Below are positions 62,286-64,000 of a DNA stretch of 64,000 bases, piece by piece. The notes under the pieces are model-generated. The model did no database searches and was not told where the DNA came from. It saw only the letters and a program-made list of their open reading frames with translations. The translations under genes and the position numbers were made by a program. Each line of letters opens with the position of its first letter. Positions within the stretch are counted from its first letter, which is position 1. This stretch comes from Mesorhizobium sp. WSM4313 (GTDB lineage Bacteria > Pseudomonadota > Alphaproteobacteria > Rhizobiales > Rhizobiaceae): NCBI RefSeq assembly GCF_002294725.1, contig NZ_NSFT01000010.1, positions 1 to 64,000 of the forward strand, in the 5' to 3' direction.

Positions 62286-63074
62286 CTAGCCTTTCGCCGT
62301 CACCAGATTGGAGCTGAGTTCGAAAGCGACTCCCGATCCATCCGCATAAGACTGCAGCACGGGCGCGCTCCCGCTCATGATGTCCTCCACGACGTGCTTG
62401 CGTTCCTGATCGGCCATTGCCTTGCCGGCGGCGCTCATGCCGACCAGGGCCATCGTGTTCAACCGCAGGAGAGGCGCCCCGTCCTCAAAGCGTATCCTGC
62501 GCGATATTGTCCTTGATCGGACGTCGTGGAAGCCGGCGTCCCGGAGCAGCACCTCGATCGGCGCCGCATTCCCAAAGCTGTGGCGCAGGTCCACCACTGG
62601 GCCGAGGAGGCGCTCGGCGACGCGGCGGAGATCCCGAAAGAAGGGGATTTCCTCATCGGGGCGCCACGTGGCAACGGCCAGCCGGCCGCCCTGCGCCAGT
62701 GCTCGCCGCATCTCCGCCGCCGCAGCGGACTTATCGGGAAAGAACTGCAGCCCTTGTTGACAGACGATCAAATCGAACTGCTCTCCGTCATGGAGGGGCA
62801 GTGCACCGGCATTGCCTACGCGCCAATCGATGTCTGGCGCCACGGTGCGCGCGACAGCAAGCATATCCGGATTGATGTCGATGCCGAGGACATATCCGGC
62901 GGCACCGAGCCGTTCCCTGGCAACCCGGGCAACTATTCCCGTGCCGCAGGCGATGTCCAGCACACGATGGCCTGGAGACAGCTTCAGGTCTTCGAAGGTC
63001 ACTTCGGCCCAGGGGCGGAAGAGAGGACCCACGAGCCAGCGCTCATACATCTCCGGAAAACTTGCCTGACCCAT
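62286..63074 (-). CDS. Class I SAM-dependent methyltransferase
   Basis: A 262-residue methyltransferase: VLDIACGTGIVARVA (SAM motif I, about residues 39-53), LGIDINPDMLAVA, FDLIVCQQGLQFFPDK and GGRLAVATWRP. The pattern is that of UbiE/COQ5-like enzymes of unknown target. It is convergent with the small RNA and lies downstream of the TetR gene on the same strand, 54 bases away, so it may be controlled by that regulator. Confidence 0.9.
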   Translation of the reverse strand: MGQASFPEMYERWLVGPLFRPWAEVTFEDLKLSPGHRVLDIACGTGIVARVARERLGAAGYVLGIDINPDMLAVARTVAPDIDWRVGNAGALPLHDGEQFDLIVCQQGLQFFPDKSAAAAEMRRALAQGGRLAVATWRPDEEIPFFRDLRRVAERLLGPVVDLRHSFGNAAPIEVLLRDAGFHDVRSRTISRRIRFEDGAPLLRLNTMALVGMSAAGKAMADQERKHVVEDIMSGSAPVLQSYADGSGVAFELSSNLVTAKG

Positions 63075-63128
63075 CGTCTAGCGCCCGTTTCCGGAACAGC
63101 ATAACAGAATCAGGACGAGGCGAAGAGA

Positions 63129-63710
63129 TCAGCGCGCCCGGAACGAGGCGATCAGGCTTTCGGCCATGCGCACGAATTGCGCGCTCGGACCTTCGGCGCC
63201 GACGCTCTGCATCGAGACGCGCGCGCCTTCGAGCAGCAGCGACAGCGTGTCGGCGAGAAGCTCGGCCTGGCCGATGCCGGCATCGCGGCAAAGCGCGACC
63301 AGCTTCTCGCGCTGGGCTTCCTTCAGTTCCTTGATGACGCGCCTTGCCGGGTGATCGGTCTCGGTGAGCTCGACGGCGGCATTGGCCATGTCGCAGCCGC
63401 GGCTGTCGGCGCTGAGCAGCTCCGAAGCCTTTTGCACCCAAGCATGCAACTGGGCGAGCTTGTCGCCGGGATGCTTAGCCTCGACCTCGTCCCAGATCCT
63501 CGAAGCCTTTGCCGCCGTTGCGCGCAGGCATTCGACAATCAATTCGTCCTTGGACTCGAAGTGACGGTAAAGCGTCATCTTGTTGGTGCCGGCAGCCTCG
63601 GTGATGGCGTCGACGCCCACACCCTTGATGCCGTGCTTGTGGAACATGTCCTGCGCCGTCTCCAGGATTCGGTCCCGGGGACGGGAACGCTCCGCAACGC
63701 CGTCAGTCAT
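63129..63710 (-). CDS. TetR/AcrR-family regulator
   Basis: A 193-residue repressor: ILETAQDMFHKHGIKGVGVD and EAAGTNKMTLYRHFESKDEL form the DNA-binding domain; the C-terminal ligand domain is helical. I chose ATG at 63710, six bases after GGAG (63713 is only three). Two palindromes upstream (63765-63780 and 63790-63805) are its likely operators. Confidence 0.92.
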   Translation of the reverse strand: MTDGVAERSRPRDRILETAQDMFHKHGIKGVGVDAITEAAGTNKMTLYRHFESKDELIVECLRATAAKASRIWDEVEAKHPGDKLAQLHAWVQKASELLSADSRGCDMANAAVELTETDHPARRVIKELKEAQREKLVALCRDAGIGQAELLADTLSLLLEGARVSMQSVGAEGPSAQFVRMAESLIASFRAR

Positions 63711-63764
63711 CATGCTCTCCTTTCGTCGTTTCCAAAAAAACCGTCGCCACCTCTTGACTAGGGT

Positions 63765-63780
63765 GTTACCGGTCTGTAAC
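63765..63780. promoter_or_regulatory. TetR-type operator, proximal copy
   Basis: GTTACCGGTCTGTAAC, arms GTTAC and GTAAC around six bases, 55-70 bases before the TetR start. It is part of a larger GGTGTTACC-N29-GGTAACACC dyad with the second copy. Confidence 0.7.
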
Positions 63781-63789
63781 TTCCAGCAT

Positions 63790-63805
63790 GTTACTTACTG
63801 GTAAC
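63790..63805. promoter_or_regulatory. TetR-type operator, distal copy
   Basis: GTTACTTACTGGTAAC, the same arms and spacing as the first copy, centred 25 bases from it. It lies on the side of the divergent gene that starts near the window edge. Confidence 0.7.
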
Positions 63806-63961
63806 ACCTATATCACTCGCCGTCAAACGACAAGGCCCTCCGATAGCCCTGCCAGAGTGAGATAGGACGCAAAACCTGCCTGTCATGCGGCTTTGGCCGG
63901 TGAAGAACGAGAAAAAGCGGTTCGTGATCAAGCGATGCGGACCGAGCAAGGAGCCACTCCT

Positions 63962-64000
63962 ATGCAAAAGCGCAAAGACCTGACGATCGACGAAGCCATC
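63962..64000 (+). CDS. Start of a gene that runs off the right edge
   Basis: ATG at 63962 with AAGGAG ten bases upstream; 13 codons, MQKRKDLTIDEAI, are visible. It is divergent from the TetR gene and is the likely target of that regulator. The family cannot be named from so short a piece. Confidence 0.55.
   Translation, partial: MQKRKDLTIDEAI

Overview
The window is GC-rich chromosomal DNA from an alphaproteobacterium of the Hyphomicrobiales, most like Mesorhizobium or a close Phyllobacteriaceae relative. This rests on the paired b/b' ATP synthase genes in a separate F0 cluster, a BioR-type biotin regulator with its operator, a BacA/SbmA peptide transporter, separate glyQ and glyS genes, several families of short palindromic intergenic repeats typical of rhizobia, and many solute-importing ABC systems. 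I saw no rRNA, tRNA, CRISPR array, transposase or phage gene. The organism name is inferred from gene content only.

Bases 1-31,300 are mostly housekeeping. They hold an FAD-linked oxidase, a Sua5-type tRNA threonylcarbamoyladenosine enzyme, glycyl-tRNA synthetase beta and alpha, a large TPR protein, a biotin cassette (DUF1284, bioY and the regulator bioR, with two BioR operators), a polyprenyl diphosphate synthase, a small + strand cluster (DUF2007, tRNA methyltransferase, S49 protease, small membrane protein, ispE, moaB), a radical SAM protein, RNase HII, the F0 ATP synthase operon (I-a-c-b'-b), a SleB-like wall hydrolase, an MFS/LysR pair, and der with a TPR membrane protein.

Bases 31,500-41,300 are a mixed region: a polysaccharide deacetylase-like secreted protein, bacA, an MFS exporter, a 190-bp element with perfect terminal inverted repeats, a LysR regulator, an M29 aminopeptidase, and small stress or regulatory genes (DUF488, ArsC-like, ArsR plus SRPBCC, SnoaL-like, 2H phosphoesterase).

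Bases 41,300-62,300 are catabolic and transport DNA. One apparent seven-gene operon, read right to left from 49,432, encodes a polyamine/opine-type ABC importer, a gamma-glutamyltransferase without a signal peptide, an acyl-CoA ligase and a ketopantoate-reductase-like enzyme. A divergent GntR regulator faces it across a TTGTATACAA palindrome. Next to it is a second PotABCD-like importer with an XRE-cupin regulator and a PuuB-like FAD oxidase. The importer and the oxidase are each preceded by the same TTTCATA-N4-TGAAA motif, so they look like one polyamine regulon. Then follow a fumarylacetoacetate-hydrolase-fold enzyme, an FrcBCA-like sugar ABC importer and a LacI regulator. Just behind the LacI gene is a probable small RNA with three CCTCCTCCC motifs exactly 39 bases apart and a strong terminator.

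The right end has a methyltransferase, a TetR regulator with two copies of a GTTAC-N6-GTAAC operator, and the first codons of a gene that runs off the edge.

The observations most worth following are the triple-motif small RNA, palindromic repeats carried in frame inside glyS, an ispE gene that appears to start with ATC, the gamma-glutamyl operon, and the shared operator motif of the polyamine locus.
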